Assembly (NCBI GenBank): GCA_012837935.1
Contig: DUQG01000032.1
Coordinates: forward strand, 1-64,000
Length of the DNA stretch: 64,000 bases
Source: Bacteroidales bacterium
GTDB lineage: Bacteria > Bacteroidota > Bacteroidia > Bacteroidales > Paludibacteraceae
Direction: 5' to 3'
This document shows positions 34,893-42,845 of the stretch, one piece after another. The translations under genes were made by a program, and so were the position numbers. The notes under the pieces are model-generated. The model was not told the DNA's origin. It ran no database searches and was given only the letters and a program-made list of their open reading frames with translations. How positions within the stretch are numbered: position 1 is the stretch's first letter; each line of letters starts with the position of its first letter.

Positions 34893-35061
34893 ATAAAAAA
34901 TGTTAATTTTTCACCTACTCGTAAGGCTTTTCGGTTTCCGCCTTTTGATTTATGTTTATATTAAAGTTTAAGTTTCTGAAAATCAATAATTTCTAAAAGA
35001 AACCAAGATTGTATTCTAGTTTAGCAAGTTTTGAGCCAAAATAGATAAATGTTTTACCTGT

Positions 35062-35092
35062 TTTATGGCTTTGCAATTATTTATTAACTTTG
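35062..35092 (+). promoter_or_regulatory. Promoter for mfd
   Basis: TTTA at 35062-35065, 19 bases, TAACTTTG at 35085-35092. The predicted start near 35099 leaves about 13 bases before the TTG start codon of mfd. Confidence 0.6.
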
Positions 35093-35111
35093 CACACTTT
35101 ATTTTTATAAT

Positions 35112-38100
35112 TTGAATTTATCCGATTTCCAAAAAACATACGCTCAACATCCGCAAGTAGAGACGGCGATGTTATGGGCTGCATCACGAGAGCAAAATCT
35201 GAAAATCAGCGGTTTGCAGGGCTCGTCATTGGCTTTGGTGGCGGCATCGCTATTTCAAAAAATAGGTAAAACACAAGTTTTTATGTTGAACGATGCCGAT
35301 GAAGCTGCCTATTTTTACAATGACCTTGTTCAAATTCTGACAGATGAAAATGTGCTCTTTTTCCCTTCTTCTTACAAAAAAACAATTCGTCTTTCTCAGC
35401 TTGACAGTTCCAACGAAATACTGCGAACCGAAGCATTAAACCGACTTTCAAATAGTTCAAAACCTGTTTTTCTGGTAAGCTATCCGGAAGCAATGACCCA
35501 AAAAGTGATGTCGGCGGAAGGATTTAAGAGCAAAACACTCAAAATAAAGCAAGGACAAACGCTCGCCATAGAAGAACTAACCGAAGTGTTAAATGAGTTT
35601 GAGTTTCAGCGAGTGGATTTTGTCTATGAACCCGGACAGTATTCCATTCGCGGGGGAATTGTAGATGTATTTTCATTCTCTTTTGAAATGCCATTTCGTG
35701 TCGATTTCTTTGGAGATGAAGTAGATAGCATTCGGATTTTTGATATTGAGACACAACTTTCCAAGGATAAAAAAGCACAGGTAGAAATCGTTCCAAACCT
35801 ACATAAAGGCGACAAAAACTCAAAATTTGTGGCTTTCCCCGAATTTATTCCCAAAGATGCTATTTTTCATTTTACGGATGTACTTTTTGTCAAAGACCGA
35901 ATTAATCAATATTACGATGAAGCATTGGTGAAGGCGAACACGGATGAGAAAAAAGTACCGGATTTGCACGATACGCACATTACGGGGAATGAGTTTTTGC
36001 AGTTTGTAAGTGAGTTTAGAAAAATAGAATGGAGCAATAAATCCCATTTCAAAGCCAAGGAAACCGTTCATTTCAACACATCGCCGCAACCTGTTTTTCA
36101 TAAAAACTTTGACTTAATTTCCGACAGTCTGCAAAATTACATTTCAGAAGGTTACAAGATTTATATTTTTAGCGATAGCGTAAAACAAACCGACCGAATT
36201 AAAGCCATTTTTGCCGACCGAAACGATAATATTGCTTTCCAACCCGTCCTGAATACTATTCACGAAGGATTTGTGGATAATGATTTGTCCGTTGTCTGTT
36301 TTACCGACCATCAGATTTTTGACCGTTTTCACAAGTTTAAACTCAAAACCGACCGAACTCGCCAAGCCAAAGTAGTGATGACGCTTAAAGAGCTAAATCA
36401 GCTACAAGTGGGTGATTATGTGGTTCACGTGGATCATGGAATTGGAAAGTTTGGCGGTCTGGTGAAAACCAACGTGAACGGAAAGATGCAAGAAATGGTC
36501 AAACTGCTTTACAAAGACGATGATATTATTTTTGTGAGCATACATTCCTTGCACCGAATTTCTAAATACAAAGGGAAAGACGGCGAAGCGCCTAAAATTA
36601 ACAAACTCGGTTCCGGTGCATGGGAACGACTGAAAGAGCGCACAAAATCCAAAGTAAAGGACATTGCACGCGACTTAATAAAACTTTATGCCAAGCGAAA
36701 AGCGGAAAAAGGATTTCAGTATTCGCCGGATACTTATTTGCAAAATGAGTTGGAAGCTTCATTTATTTATGAAGATACACCCGACCAAGTGAAAGCCACT
36801 ACCGACATCAAAAAAGACATGGAGTCTGATGTGCCGATGGACAGGCTGGTCTGTGGCGATGTAGGTTTTGGAAAGACCGAAGTGGCCGTGAGAGCTGCAT
36901 TTAAAGCTGTGGCTGACAATAAACAAGTAGCGGTGCTTGTACCTACCACAGTGCTTGCCATGCAGCATTACAATACATTTATGAGCAGGTTAAAAGACTT
37001 CCCTTGTAATGTATCTTATATCAGTCGCGCTAAATCAACTAAGCAAACTGGAGAAACCCTTGCAAAATTGGAGAAAGGCGAGATAGATATTATTATCGGT
37101 ACACATAAATTGGTTGGTAAAACTGTGAGGTTCAAAGATTTGGGATTGTTGATTATTGATGAGGAACAAAAGTTTGGAGTTTCGGTAAAGGAAAAGCTAA
37201 AACAACTAAAAGTCAATGTGGATACGCTAACCCTGACTGCTACGCCTATTCCGCGAACATTGCAGTTTTCACTTTTTGGCGCTCGTGACTTGTCGATAAT
37301 AAACACACCACCGCCTAATCGTTATCCGGTACAAACCGAGCTTCATACCTTTGATGAGGAAATTATCCGTGATGCTATTAATCTGGAAATGAGCCGAAAC
37401 GGTCAAGTATTCTTTGTAAATAATCGCATTCAGAATATTTACAAGATTGAAGCCATGATAAAGCGACTAATTCCGGAATGTAGAGTTTGCGTGGGTCATG
37501 GTCAGATGCCGGCTAACGATTTGGAGGAAATTATCATGGACTTTATTGATTATGAGTACGATGTGTTGATTGCTACAACGATTATTGAAAGTGGTATAGA
37601 CATTCCAAATGTGAATACCATTATTATAAATAGTGCTCATCGTTTTGGTTTGAGCGATTTGCATCAGTTACGAGGCAGGGTAGGACGAAGCAACCGAAAA
37701 GCTTACTGTTATCTGTTGGCACCGGAAATGAGTTTGCTTACACCGGATGCTCGTCGTCGCTTGCAGGCAATTGAAACATTTTCGGAATTGGGAAGTGGTT
37801 TTAATATTGCCATGCAGGATTTGGATATTCGAGGTGCCGGAAATATGCTTGGTGCTGAGCAAAGCGGATTTATTACCGACTTAGGTTATGAAACTTATCA
37901 ACGTATTTTGAATGAGGCTGTTCACGAACTAAAAGACGAGGAATTTGCCGAACTTTATGCCGATGAAAGAGAAGCGAATAAACAGACGGCTTATGTAACG
38001 GATTGTCAGATTGATACGGATTTAGAAGTGATGTTTTCAGACGAGTATATAGAGAATGTTTCCGAGCGAATAATGCTTTATCGTGAGCTTGATGATTTGA

Positions 38101-38441
38101 AATCAGAGGATGCATTAGTTGATTTTCAGAAAAATCTGGAAGACCGTTTCGGAAAAATTCCGAAACAAAGTCTTGGTCTTTTGTTGGTTGTTCGATTGCG
38201 TTGGTTGGCAATGAAGTTTGGAGTGGAAAAGCTGGTGCTGAAAAATGGTCAAATGACGGCATTCTTGGTTGCTAATTTTAATTCGCCTTACTATCAGTCA
38301 GACGAGTTTGGTAGGGTGCTACAATACATGGCACGAAATCCGCGAAAAACAAAGTTGAGAGAGAATAACAACAAGCGTTCGGTTGTGTTTGCAGAAATAC
38401 GTTCAGTAGAGGATGTTTGGAAGGTGTTTAATGAGTTTTAA
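35112..38441 (+). CDS. mfd: Transcription-repair coupling factor
   Basis: 1109 residues. Releases stalled RNA polymerase and recruits UvrA. In order: UvrB-homology module (FVYEPGQYSIRGGIVDVFSF), RNA-polymerase-interacting CarD-like domain (QLQVGDYVVHVDHGIGKFGG), RecG-like translocase with Walker A GDVGFGKTEVA and motif II IDEEQKFGV, motif VI QLRGRVGRS, and the C-terminal TRCF domain. The start is TTG at 35112; no ATG is available upstream in frame, and the promoter position agrees. The stop codon lies inside a perfect 50-base palindrome. Confidence 0.95.
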   Translation: MNLSDFQKTYAQHPQVETAMLWAASREQNLKISGLQGSSLALVAASLFQKIGKTQVFMLNDADEAAYFYNDLVQILTDENVLFFPSSYKKTIRLSQLDSSNEILRTEALNRLSNSSKPVFLVSYPEAMTQKVMSAEGFKSKTLKIKQGQTLAIEELTEVLNEFEFQRVDFVYEPGQYSIRGGIVDVFSFSFEMPFRVDFFGDEVDSIRIFDIETQLSKDKKAQVEIVPNLHKGDKNSKFVAFPEFIPKDAIFHFTDVLFVKDRINQYYDEALVKANTDEKKVPDLHDTHITGNEFLQFVSEFRKIEWSNKSHFKAKETVHFNTSPQPVFHKNFDLISDSLQNYISEGYKIYIFSDSVKQTDRIKAIFADRNDNIAFQPVLNTIHEGFVDNDLSVVCFTDHQIFDRFHKFKLKTDRTRQAKVVMTLKELNQLQVGDYVVHVDHGIGKFGGLVKTNVNGKMQEMVKLLYKDDDIIFVSIHSLHRISKYKGKDGEAPKINKLGSGAWERLKERTKSKVKDIARDLIKLYAKRKAEKGFQYSPDTYLQNELEASFIYEDTPDQVKATTDIKKDMESDVPMDRLVCGDVGFGKTEVAVRAAFKAVADNKQVAVLVPTTVLAMQHYNTFMSRLKDFPCNVSYISRAKSTKQTGETLAKLEKGEIDIIIGTHKLVGKTVRFKDLGLLIIDEEQKFGVSVKEKLKQLKVNVDTLTLTATPIPRTLQFSLFGARDLSIINTPPPNRYPVQTELHTFDEEIIRDAINLEMSRNGQVFFVNNRIQNIYKIEAMIKRLIPECRVCVGHGQMPANDLEEIIMDFIDYEYDVLIATTIIESGIDIPNVNTIIINSAHRFGLSDLHQLRGRVGRSNRKAYCYLLAPEMSLLTPDARRRLQAIETFSELGSGFNIAMQDLDIRGAGNMLGAEQSGFITDLGYETYQRILNEAVHELKDEEFAELYADEREANKQTAYVTDCQIDTDLEVMFSDEYIENVSERIMLYRELDDLKSEDALVDFQKNLEDRFGKIPKQSLGLLLVVRLRWLAMKFGVEKLVLKNGQMTAFLVANFNSPYYQSDEFGRVLQYMARNPRKTKLRENNNKRSVVFAEIRSVEDVWKVFNEF

Positions 38442-38485
38442 ATCATATAGAGACGGTGCATGCACCGTCTCTATATGATTTAAAA
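38436..38485. repeat. Perfect 50-base palindrome, TAGAGACG family copy 3
   Basis: 25-bp arms with no loop (TATAGAGACGGTGCA at the centre-left). It overlaps the mfd TAA and ends at the 3' end of the 6S-like RNA on the other strand. It could terminate both transcripts. Confidence 0.9.
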
Positions 38486-38487
38486 AT

Positions 38488-38665
38488 AAAAAACCGCATT
38501 GTTATCTGTTGAGAAAACTCCTGTAAACAGGATTTGAGGCAATCGGTTCTCTCTGTAATCTGCCGTTCGTCCTCAGACGAATACCCAAAGGCGCAGCCCG
38601 CCATTAAAAACCTTTGTATCTCGGTAAAAATTGTGTGTTGAGTTTTCCAATCTCTAAACAATACG
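38488..38665 (-). ncRNA. ssrS: 6S-like RNA candidate
   Basis: The minus strand has a TATATTTG box (complement of 38672-38679) just upstream, and a T6 run after the last stem. The roughly 178 bases between fold as an interrupted rod. The closing pairs are ATTGTT/AACAAT (38657-38662 with 38498-38503) and GAAAACTC/GAGTTTTC (38640-38647 with 38513-38520). Then comes a large internal bubble with a small CCTG-CAGG hairpin on its 3' side. GGTT/AACC and a terminal TTCGTC/GACGAA hairpin (38566-38581) follow. Length, rod shape, central bubble and 3'-side hairpin are the marks of 6S RNA, which binds housekeeping RNA polymerase by mimicking open promoter DNA. No protein frame fits. A covariance search would decide. 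Confidence 0.6.
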
Positions 38666-38848
38666 GTATTGCAAATATAACAATTTATATTCAACTTTCC
38701 TACTAAAAGTATTAAAAAAAGATTAGAATTTCTTCTTTTTCTCAAAATTAAATTGATAGGTGAAAAAGTGGATGGAATATTTCGCTATGTAAAATAAAAA
38801 CTTTATTTTTGTAGCTTGAAATCAAAAATTAGAAACAAATTATCAAAT

Positions 38849-39520
38849 ATGGCTAAAAAAGAAACTAAAATTGAAGAATTGGAAAGCGTTGGACGCGTTT
38901 TATCTTCTTCAGAAGCATTTATTGAAAAAAACCAAAAATCAATCCTTATCGGGGTTGCTATTGTAGTTTTAATTGTTTTAGGAATCATGGCATTCCGTAA
39001 TTTCTATCAAAAACCAAGAGAACTTGCTGCCGAAAACGCAATGTACAAAGCACAAGAATACTTTGCGATTGACTCATTTAGAGTAGCTTATGAAGGCGAC
39101 GGTGCTCAAGTAATGGGATTCAAAGAAATTGCATCGGAATATGGTATGACAAAAAGCGGCGAGTTGGCAAGTGCTTACTCAGGCATCTGTCTTTATCATA
39201 TGGGAAAATACCAAGAAGCCATCAAGCATTTAACCCAATACAATGGCAAAGATAACTACTTCAAAACCTCTATAGTCGGTCTTATTGGTGATTGCTATGC
39301 AGAATTAGGTGATAATGGAAAAGCTCAAAATTACTACAAAAAAGCTATTTCCGAAAAGAATGACTTGGCACCGATTTATTTGAAAAAATCAGGAATACTG
39401 TTCGAGTCTGAAAATAAAAATGCGGAAGCAGAAAAAGCATATCAACAAATCAAAGACGATTATCCAATGAGTAACGAAGCTTATGATATTGATAAATATC
39501 TGGCTCGAGTTCAAGGATAG
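38849..39520 (+). CDS. Membrane-anchored tetratricopeptide protein
   Basis: 223 residues from the ATG at 38849. The frame extends to a TTG at 38816, but a TATTTTTG promoter box ends at 38811, so the earlier start would lie at or before the transcription start. One membrane helix at about 32-50 (ILIGVAIVVLIVLGIMAF), then three or more TPR-like helical pairs (YSGICLYHMGKYQEAIKHL, GDCYAELGDNGKAQNYYKKA, KNAEAEKAYQQI). The size and topology resemble YfgM/BamD-type helper proteins of the envelope, but the role is unknown. ribH follows after a terminator. Confidence 0.85.
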   Translation: MAKKETKIEELESVGRVLSSSEAFIEKNQKSILIGVAIVVLIVLGIMAFRNFYQKPRELAAENAMYKAQEYFAIDSFRVAYEGDGAQVMGFKEIASEYGMTKSGELASAYSGICLYHMGKYQEAIKHLTQYNGKDNYFKTSIVGLIGDCYAELGDNGKAQNYYKKAISEKNDLAPIYLKKSGILFESENKNAEAEKAYQQIKDDYPMSNEAYDIDKYLARVQG

Positions 39521-39544
39521 TTCTCAAGTAGAATAATATTTTAG

Positions 39545-39577
39545 AAAACTGCTTTTTACGACGAAAGCAGTTTTTTT
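39545..39577 (+). terminator. Terminator after the TPR gene
   Basis: AAAACTGCTTT / AAAGCAGTTTT stem followed by T's, 24 bases past the stop codon. Confidence 0.85.
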
Positions 39578-39598
39578 ATCCAATTAACTTTAATCGTT

Positions 39599-40114
39599 AT
39601 GGCAACTGTTTATCAAAATTTATCCGATTACGATGCGGAATTAATGCCACCAAAAGAGATCGTAGCAACTCAAACTTACGCGATAGTAGTGGCTGAGTGG
39701 AATCCGGAAATTACCAATGCGCTCAAAGAAGGTGCTGTAAATTCTTTGGTTGCAAATGGTGTGTTAAAGAAAAACATAAAAATTGTATATGTACCCGGAA
39801 CTTTTGAGCTTACACATGCAGCTTCAAAACTAAGCAGACAAAGAAAAGTCGGGGAAAAAGAGCCTAAATACGATGCTATTATTGTTATCGGCTGTGTGAT
39901 TCAAGGCGAAACCCCGCACTTTACATTTGTGTGCAATGGCGTTACGCAGGGAGTAACCGAATTGAACCTTTTACCGGATGGATGTCCTGTTATTTTTGGT
40001 GTACTCACTACCAATACCTTACAGCAAGCTAAGGACAGAGCAGGCGGCAGACATGGAAATAAAGGCGATGAAGCTGCCATTACTGCTATAAAAATGGCGA
40101 ATATTGTTTGGTAG
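39599..40114 (+). CDS. ribH: 6,7-dimethyl-8-ribityllumazine synthase
   Basis: 171 residues. Penultimate step of riboflavin synthesis: condenses the pyrimidine intermediate with dihydroxybutanone phosphate. Motifs are VAEWNPEI (ring-stacking Trp), VPGTFELTHAA, VIGCVIQGETPHF and the catalytic His region GGRHGNKGDEAA. It probably assembles as a pentamer or icosahedron. The stop codon overlaps the promoter of the tRNA pair. Confidence 0.95.
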   Translation: MATVYQNLSDYDAELMPPKEIVATQTYAIVVAEWNPEITNALKEGAVNSLVANGVLKKNIKIVYVPGTFELTHAASKLSRQRKVGEKEPKYDAIIVIGCVIQGETPHFTFVCNGVTQGVTELNLLPDGCPVIFGVLTTNTLQQAKDRAGGRHGNKGDEAAITAIKMANIVW

Positions 40115-40138
40115 ATAAAAAATTATTACTTACCTTTG
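40107..40138 (+). promoter_or_regulatory. Promoter for tRNA-Tyr/tRNA-Gly
   Basis: TTTG at 40107-40110, 20 bases, TACCTTTG at 40131-40138, with the start point near 40145. Confidence 0.7.
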
Positions 40139-40203
40139 CAACCGCAAAACAGAAATCAAGTTTGGTGAAAAAGTTTACCAAATTTACTTAGTAATCTGTT
40201 TTT

Positions 40204-40286
40204 GGGCAGTTACCAAAGTGGCCAACTGGGGCTGACTGTAACTCAGCTGTCTTTCGACTTCGGAGGTTCGAATCCTTCACTGCCCA
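40204..40286 (+). tRNA. tRNA-Tyr (GTA)
   Basis: 83 bases. Acceptor stem GGGCAGT / ACTGCCC, anticodon arm GCTGA-CTGTAAC-TCAGC with GTA at 40238-40240, a long variable arm as in class II bacterial tRNA-Tyr, and a T arm with GGTTCGAATCC. CCA is not encoded. Confidence 0.96.
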
Positions 40287-40394
40287 CGATGTTAGTTAAC
40301 AAGTTTATAATGGACGAGTAAACAAGACTTTAAAAAGTTACTATTTACTGAAATTAAAGTTTACTTTTAATCTTGTTTACTAGTCAACTAAAAT

Positions 40395-40467
40395 GCGGAA
40401 GTAGCTCAGTTGATAGAGCATTAGCCTTCCAAGCTGAGGGTCGCGGGTTTGAGCCCCGTCTTCCGCT
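40395..40467 (+). tRNA. tRNA-Gly (TCC)
   Basis: 73 bases. Acceptor GCGGAAG / CTTCCGC, D arm AGCTCAGTTGATAGAGC, anticodon loop CTTCCAA with TCC at 40428-40430, T arm CGGGTTTGAGCCCCG. CCA is not encoded. It is cotranscribed with tRNA-Tyr; the 108 bases between hold no feature. Confidence 0.97.
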
Positions 40468-40472
40468 CTAAG

Positions 40473-40510
40473 AAAAAACACTGTAAAACTATGATTTTAC
40501 AGTGTTTTTT
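40473..40510 (+). terminator. Terminator of the tRNA unit
   Basis: AACACTGTAAAA / TTTTACAGTGTT stem with a six-base loop and T tract. Confidence 0.9.
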
Positions 40511-40572
40511 TGTTTTTTTCGTTACCGAAGGACTGGTTTTAAGCCAGTCCTTCAGTAAGAGCATGGGTAATA

Positions 40573-40600
40573 GTAGAGACGCCATATTATGACCTCTCTA
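40573..40600. repeat. TAGAG...CTCTA palindrome, copy 4
   Basis: GTAGAGACGCCATA / TATGACCTCTCTA, very similar to the copy at 33512-33540. It lies between the tRNA terminator and the 3' end of hisF. Confidence 0.8.
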
Positions 40601-40616
40601 TATGCGTTTGAACCAA

Positions 40617-41372
40617 TTAAATCCTAACCGGAATTCCTTGTTTGGCAAGGAATTTTTTTAATTCTGGAATTTTCACTTCGCCGTAATGGAAAATACTTGC
40701 GGCAAGTGCTGCATCAGCTTTTCCTTTTGTAAAAGCATCCACGAAATGTTCCATCGTACCGGCACCACCGCTGGCAATTACGGGCACATTAACCGCCTCT
40801 GAAATAGCTGCAGTAATATCCAGAGCAAAACCATCTTTGGTTCCATCATGGTTCATGGACGTTAGCAGTATTTCGCCTGCACCAAGTTCTACTGCTTTCT
40901 TTGCCCAATCTACAGCTTTAATATCTGTCGCTACACGACCGCCATTTAGAAAAACGTACCACTTGCCATCTACTAAATTAGTGTCAATAGCAATTACCAC
41001 GCATTGACTTCCGTAAGTTTCTGCTAATTCTTTGATTAGTTGCGGATTACGAACAGCAGCCGTATTCACTGAAATTTTATCGGCGCCACTTTCCAGTAAG
41101 ATTTTCACATCTTCTACGGACGAAATTCCACCGCCTACGGTAAATGGAATATTAATTTCTGCCGCAATTTTGGCAACTAATTCCGATAAGGTTTTTCGCT
41201 TTTCGTTGGTGGCAGTTATATCTAAAAAAACCAACTCGTCTGCACCCATTTCGGCATAGTGTTTTCCGAGTTCAACGGGGTCGCCCACGCCTTTGATATT
41301 TTCAAAATTTATTCCTTTTACCGTTTTTCCATCCTTTACATCCAAGCATGGAATAATCCGTTTTGTTAACAT
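40617..41372 (-). CDS. hisF: Imidazole glycerol phosphate synthase, cyclase subunit
   Basis: 251 residues, TIM barrel. Forms the heterodimer with HisH and makes imidazole glycerol phosphate and AICAR in histidine synthesis. [12 protein letters not shown] (catalytic Asp), [16 protein letters not shown] (second Asp) and [13 protein letters not shown] are visible. The rest of the his operon is not in the window, so hisF is separate or at the end of an operon that has been split. mtaB lies upstream on the same strand. Confidence 0.96.
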   Translation of the reverse strand: MLTKRIIPCLDVKDGKTVKGINFENIKGVGDPVELGKHYAEMGADELVFLDITATNEKRKTLSELVAKIAAEINIPFTVGGGISSVEDVKILLESGADKISVNTAAVRNPQLIKELAETYGSQCVVIAIDTNLVDGKWYVFLNGGRVATDIKAVDWAKKAVELGAGEILLTSMNHDGTKDGFALDITAAISEAVNVPVIASGGAGTMEHFVDAFTKGKADAALAASIFHYGEVKIPELKKFLAKQGIPVRI

Positions 41373-41408
41373 AAGTGGTTGATTATTAGTGAGTACAAAA
41401 TTAACTCT

Positions 41409-42716
41409 TTATTCTGAAATTGTTGATGCAATATTTTCTTTGCTTATCGTTACTGTTTCGAAAGTATTTACTAAATTTTTGTCGTAGTTCTTTCTTAGGC
41501 GAATGTAATTCTCTGTAAATCCGAACATGCTTCCGGTACTACTGCGTTTACTTTCCCAAAGTACAGTCGCTGTTTTTCCAATCTGTTTTTCGTAGAAAGC
41601 GATTGTTTTTTCATCGGAAATTTTATGTAACAAATCACTTCTACGCTTACGTTCTTTTATTGGAACTTTATGCTCAATTTCAAGCATTTTGGTGTCGGAA
41701 CGTTCCGAATAAGTGAATACATGCAGTTGAGAGAAGTCCAGATTTTGGATAAATTGCACGTTTTTATCAAATAATTCTTCGGTTTCTCCACGAACACCCA
41801 CAATGGTATCTACGCCAATAAAAGCATCCGGTAAATGGTGACGAATGATAGCAATTTTATCTGCAAAATCAGCAGTAGTATAGCGCCGTTTCATAATTTT
41901 TAGCACTTCGTCTGAGCCGCTTTGAAGTGGAATGTGAAAGTGAGGCATAAAGCGTTTACTTTCGGCTACAAATTGGACAATTTCTTCAGTCAATAAGTTT
42001 GGTTCTACGGATGAAATACGAAAACGAACCTCAGCATCTATATTGTCCAATTCCTTTAATAAATCAATAAAAGTTTCGCCGTTTCGCTTGCCAAATTCGC
42101 CTGTGTTTACACCTGTCAGTACAATTTCTTTTGCACCGTTGGCAATAATTTCCTCTGCCATTTTTACGGTTTCTGTTATTGTACCGCTTCTACTGTGTCC
42201 GCGTGCCAATGGAATAGTGCAGTATGTGCAGTAGTAATCACAACCGTCTTGAATTTTAAGGAAATAACGTGTTCGGTCAGCGTGTGAAATAGCAGGTTTG
42301 AATTCTTTTGTTTTTAATATATTGCTACAGACAATTTGAGAACTGTCAAGCTCATCCCAATTATCCAAATAGCTTAGTATATCAAATTTTTCGTGATTGC
42401 CAAGCACTAAGCTTACACCCTCAATTTGAGCAATCTCTTTTGGCTTCAATTGTGCGTAGCAGCCTGTTACAATTATTTTTGCACTTGGATGCAAACGATG
42501 CAGTCTGCCTATCGCTTGACGACATTTATGGTCGGCTGTGTCGGTTACCGAGCAGGTGTTGATAATACAAATATCAGCTTCCTCACCCGAGCGCACTCTT
42601 GTAAATCCCTTATCAGCAAGCTGTTTGCCGATGGCGGAAGTTTCTGCAAAGTTGAGTTTACAGCCCAAGGTGTGGTAAGCTACTTTTTTATTTTTAAATA
42701 TAGTTCTATCAATCAT
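41409..42716 (-). CDS. mtaB: tRNA t6A37 methylthiotransferase MtaB
   Basis: 435 residues from the ATG at 42716. A longer frame adds nine residues upstream of the conserved MIDRTIFKNK start. UPF0004 domain with three Fe-S cysteines (HTLGCKLN, INTCSVTD, TGCYAQ), radical SAM motif GCDYYCTYCTIP and a C-terminal TRAM domain. It inserts sulfur and a methyl group at C2 of t6A37 in tRNA. With trmO at 32844, two enzymes act on the same modified base in this window, though not in one operon. Confidence 0.93.
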   Translation of the reverse strand: MIDRTIFKNKKVAYHTLGCKLNFAETSAIGKQLADKGFTRVRSGEEADICIINTCSVTDTADHKCRQAIGRLHRLHPSAKIIVTGCYAQLKPKEIAQIEGVSLVLGNHEKFDILSYLDNWDELDSSQIVCSNILKTKEFKPAISHADRTRYFLKIQDGCDYYCTYCTIPLARGHSRSGTITETVKMAEEIIANGAKEIVLTGVNTGEFGKRNGETFIDLLKELDNIDAEVRFRISSVEPNLLTEEIVQFVAESKRFMPHFHIPLQSGSDEVLKIMKRRYTTADFADKIAIIRHHLPDAFIGVDTIVGVRGETEELFDKNVQFIQNLDFSQLHVFTYSERSDTKMLEIEHKVPIKERKRRSDLLHKISDEKTIAFYEKQIGKTATVLWESKRSSTGSMFGFTENYIRLRKNYDKNLVNTFETVTISKENIASTISE

Positions 42717-42792
42717 TTTCAGAAAAGCAGTGAGATTTCCCACAAAAATAAGATTGCAAAGTTACTAAAAAACTGAGCTTCTTGAAAATGAA

Positions 42793-42821
42793 TTGTAATC
42801 CATTCATTTTTTTTATCTTTG
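42793..42821 (+). promoter_or_regulatory. Promoter for the secreted nuclease gene
   Basis: TTG at 42793-42795, 18 bases, TATCTTTG at 42814-42821, 24 bases before the ATG. Confidence 0.65.
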
Positions 42822-42845
42822 TAGCTTGAATTATAACAATTTGAA

